A DNA stretch of 5,977 nt, from contig JBFWTJ010000234.1 of assembly GCA_050247895.1 (NCBI GenBank), positions 1 through 5,977 on the forward strand, given 5' to 3'. Origin of the DNA: CAVPEW01 sp050247895. Lineage in GTDB: Bacteria > Actinomycetota > Acidimicrobiia > Acidimicrobiales > VFJN01. Position 1 is the stretch's first letter. Each line of letters starts with the position of its first letter. The position numbers were made by a program, and so were the translations under genes. This document shows, in pieces, positions 3,756 to 5,977 of this stretch. Below the pieces are notes generated by a model. That model made no database searches and was not told where the DNA came from. It saw only the letters and a list, made by a program, of their open reading frames with translations.

Positions 3756-5977
3756 GTGATCCTCTTCGGCTCCAACGCCGACACCGAGCTCCTCGCCCTG
3801 CGGGCCGCCCTCGACGGCCTGCCGGGCGAGCTCGGCCCGGTGCGCGGCTTCCACCCCGACCGGGTCGAGGGGTTGCCCCCGCTCGACGGCGTCCGGGTCG
3901 TGGTGGTGCGCCTGCTGGGCGGGCGCGACGCCTGGGCCGGCCTGGCCGAGCTCCGAGCGCGGTGCGTGGCCGAGGGGATCGGGCTCGTCGCGCTCGGCGG
4001 CGAGGCCCGGCCCGACCCCGACCTGCTGGCCCTGTCGACCGTGCCCTCGGGCGTGGTCGCCGAGGCGCACCGCTACCTGGTCGCGGGCGGGCCGGCCAAC
4101 GTCGGCCAGCTCGTCCGCTTCCTGGCCGACACGGTGGCCATGACCGGGGTGGGCTTCGACCCGCCCGCGCCGGTCGACGACGTCGGCGTGTGGGACGGCG
4201 CCGGCCTCGGCCCCGGGCTGGCCCGGCGCGACCCCTCCCGGCCGTTGGTGGCCGTGGTCTTCTACCGGGCCCACCTGGTGGCGGGGAACACGACCTGGGT
4301 GGCGGACCTGTGCGCGGCCCTGGAGGCCGCCGGCGCCGACGCCCTGGCCGTGTGGACCTACTCGTTGCGCCGCGGCGACGGCGAGGGCGTCCCGGCCCTC
4401 GACCTGTGCGCGCAGGCCGGCGTCGACGTGGTCGTCACCTCGACCCTGGCCGCGGGCGAGGCCGCCGCCGACGGCGACGGGTGGGACGTGCCCGGCCTCG
4501 AGGCCCTGGGCGTGCCGGTCGTCCAGGCCCCGTCGTCGGGCCGGTCGCGAGCCGAGTGGGAGGCCGACGACGCCGGCCTGACCCCGCTCGACGTGGCCTC
4601 GGGCGTGGTCATCCCCGAGTTCGACGGTCGCATCGTCGGCCCGACCTTCACCTTCCGCGAGACCGTCGACGGCGTCGCCGACGGCGGCGCGCCCGGCTCG
4701 GAGGTCGTGGTGACCCGGGCCGATCCGGAGCGCACCGAGCGCCTGGCCCGGCTCGCCGTGCGCACCGCCCGGCTGCGCCACCTGCCCGTCGCCGAGCGCC
4801 GGGTCGCCGTGGTCCTCTCCGCGTACCCGACCAACCGCGCCCGGCTGGGCAACGCCGTGGGCCTCGACACGCCAGCGTCGGCCGTGGGCCTGCTCGGGCG
4901 CCTGGCCGACGAGGGCCACCGGGTCGACCGGATCCCCGCCGGGGGCGACGCGCTCATGGACGAGCTGGCCGCCGGCTTCACCTACGACGCCCCCCGGCTC
5001 ACCGCCGACCAGGTCGCCCTGGCCGCGGGCTCCCTGCCGGCCGAGGCCTACGCGGCCTGGTACGCGGCCCTGCCCGCCGCCACCCGCGCCGAGCTGGAGG
5101 GCCTGTGGGGGCCGGCGCCGGGCGAGGTCTACGTGCACGACGGGGGGTTCCACTTCCCGGGACTGGACCTGGGCCACGTCCTGGTCACCATCCAGCCGCC
5201 CCGGGGCTTCGGCCCCGACCCCATCGCCACCTACCACGCGCCCGACCTGCCCCCGCCCCACCACTACCTGGCCTTCTACCGGTGGCTGGCCACCCCGGCG
5301 GTCGAGGGCGGCTGGGGTGCGGACGCGATCGTCCACCTGGGCAAGCACGGCACCGTCGAGTGGCTGCCGGGCAAGGCCCTGGCCCTGTCGGCCGGGTGCT
5401 ACCCCGACGCCGCGGTGGCCGACGTGCCGTTCTTCTACCCCTTCGTGGTCAACGACCCGGGCGAGGGCACCCAGGCCAAACGGCGGACCCACGCCGTGGT
5501 CGTCGACCACCTCCCGCCGCCGCTGACCCGGGCCGACACCTACGACGACCTGGCCCGGCTCGAGCAGCTGCTCGACGCGCTGGCCACCGCCGAGGCCATG
5601 GACCCGGCCAAGGCCCCGGCCCTGCGGGCCCAGGTGTGGGAGCTGCTGGTGGCGGCCGAGATCCACCGCGACCTGGAGCTGGGCGACGCCCCACCCGGCG
5701 AGGAGGCCTTCGCCGACGTGGTGCGCCACGTCGACGGCTACCTCTGTGCCCTCAAGGACGCCCAGATCCGCGGCGGCCTGCACGTCCTCGGACGCCCCCC
5801 GGACCACGACCAGCTCGTCGACCTGGTCCTGGCCGTGACCCGCCTCCCCCAGGGCGTGGTGCCGTCCCTGCGGGCCGAGGTGGCCGCGGAGCTCGGGGTC
5901 GAGCTGGCCGACGCGGGCCGCGTCGCGCTGGACCGGGTCGAGGCCCGGGCCCGGGAGCGGGTCGAGGCCCTGGCCGC
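3756..5977 (+). CDS. cobN: CobN, large subunit of cobaltochelatase, 3' truncated by the window
   Basis: Encodes 740 residues with no stop before the window end; complete CobN proteins are usually about 1,100-1,300. With ATPase partner subunits, CobN inserts Co2+ into hydrogenobyrinic acid a,c-diamide in the cytoplasm (late-insertion, aerobic-type B12 route). An N-terminal domain of about 160 residues is followed by the CobN/BchH core. Landmarks are VVFYRAHLVAGNT (167-179), YPTNRARLGNAVGLDTPAS (357-375), the HAPDLPPPHHYL segment, and the hallmark HLGKHGTVEWLPGK (527-540). The start is GTG 3756, giving VILFGSNADTELLALR, which matches the usual short start of the family; the ribosome binding site is weak. 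It lies 28 bases after cbtA, so it is in the same riboswitch-controlled unit. The ATPase subunits (CobS/CobT or ChlI/ChlD type) are not in the window. BchH, the magnesium chelatase homologue, is less likely given the context. Confidence 0.95.
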   Translation, partial: MILFGSNADTELLALRAALDGLPGELGPVRGFHPDRVEGLPPLDGVRVVVVRLLGGRDAWAGLAELRARCVAEGIGLVALGGEARPDPDLLALSTVPSGVVAEAHRYLVAGGPANVGQLVRFLADTVAMTGVGFDPPAPVDDVGVWDGAGLGPGLARRDPSRPLVAVVFYRAHLVAGNTTWVADLCAALEAAGADALAVWTYSLRRGDGEGVPALDLCAQAGVDVVVTSTLAAGEAAADGDGWDVPGLEALGVPVVQAPSSGRSRAEWEADDAGLTPLDVASGVVIPEFDGRIVGPTFTFRETVDGVADGGAPGSEVVVTRADPERTERLARLAVRTARLRHLPVAERRVAVVLSAYPTNRARLGNAVGLDTPASAVGLLGRLADEGHRVDRIPAGGDALMDELAAGFTYDAPRLTADQVALAAGSLPAEAYAAWYAALPAATRAELEGLWGPAPGEVYVHDGGFHFPGLDLGHVLVTIQPPRGFGPDPIATYHAPDLPPPHHYLAFYRWLATPAVEGGWGADAIVHLGKHGTVEWLPGKALALSAGCYPDAAVADVPFFYPFVVNDPGEGTQAKRRTHAVVVDHLPPPLTRADTYDDLARLEQLLDALATAEAMDPAKAPALRAQVWELLVAAEIHRDLELGDAPPGEEAFADVVRHVDGYLCALKDAQIRGGLHVLGRPPDHDQLVDLVLAVTRLPQGVVPSLRAEVAAELGVELADAGRVALDRVEARARERVEALA

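Noticed and set aside
3525..5807. A 760-codon open frame on the - strand across cbtA and cobN
   Set aside because: Its translation is a repetitive Gly/Val/Arg/His/Gln-rich string without domains, the usual antisense shadow of G/C-rich third-position genes. The + strand there gives CbtA and CobN with clear family motifs.

Overview
The window is about three-quarters G+C with strong G/C bias at third codon positions. It carries actinobacterial-type genes: a long-form PaaI-like thioesterase and a cobaltochelatase CobN linked to CbtBA. I infer a high-GC actinobacterium, possibly from an Acidimicrobiia-like lineage. That placement is an impression from composition and gene style, not a measured result.

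Layout. Positions 1-91 are the tail of a + strand gene that resembles the C-terminus of a family III (CaiB/BaiF) CoA-transferase. After a 49-base gap comes a hotdog-fold acyl-CoA thioesterase (141-872, +). It converges with, and overlaps by 40 bases, a VIT1/CCC1-family metal transporter gene on the - strand (833-1564). Divergent from the transporter, across an 80-base gap, is a small protein that weakly resembles PIN/NYN nucleases (1645-2115, +). Next is a 103-residue predicted secreted and membrane-anchored protein of unknown function (2172-2483, +). 

The right half is one cobalt/vitamin B12 unit. A candidate promoter (2534-2563) leads directly into a cobalamin riboswitch (about 2571-2706), followed by cbtB (2740-2937), cbtA (2954-3727) and the first 740 codons of cobN (3756 to the window end, truncated). 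The logic is simple: the riboswitch senses cobalamin and is expected to turn the unit down when B12 is plentiful. CbtB and CbtA would bring cobalt into the cell, and CobN is the large subunit of the chelatase that puts cobalt into the corrin ring.

Most of the window is recognisable biology, and I see no clear undescribed multi-gene system. The points most worth checking are: TANNNT boxes placed 6-7 bases before three start codons, suggesting leaderless transcripts; a 6+6 inverted repeat overlapping the thioesterase's predicted -10 box; and the unassigned small membrane protein just upstream of the riboswitch. I see no tRNA, rRNA, CRISPR array, insertion sequence or intrinsic terminator with a T-run.
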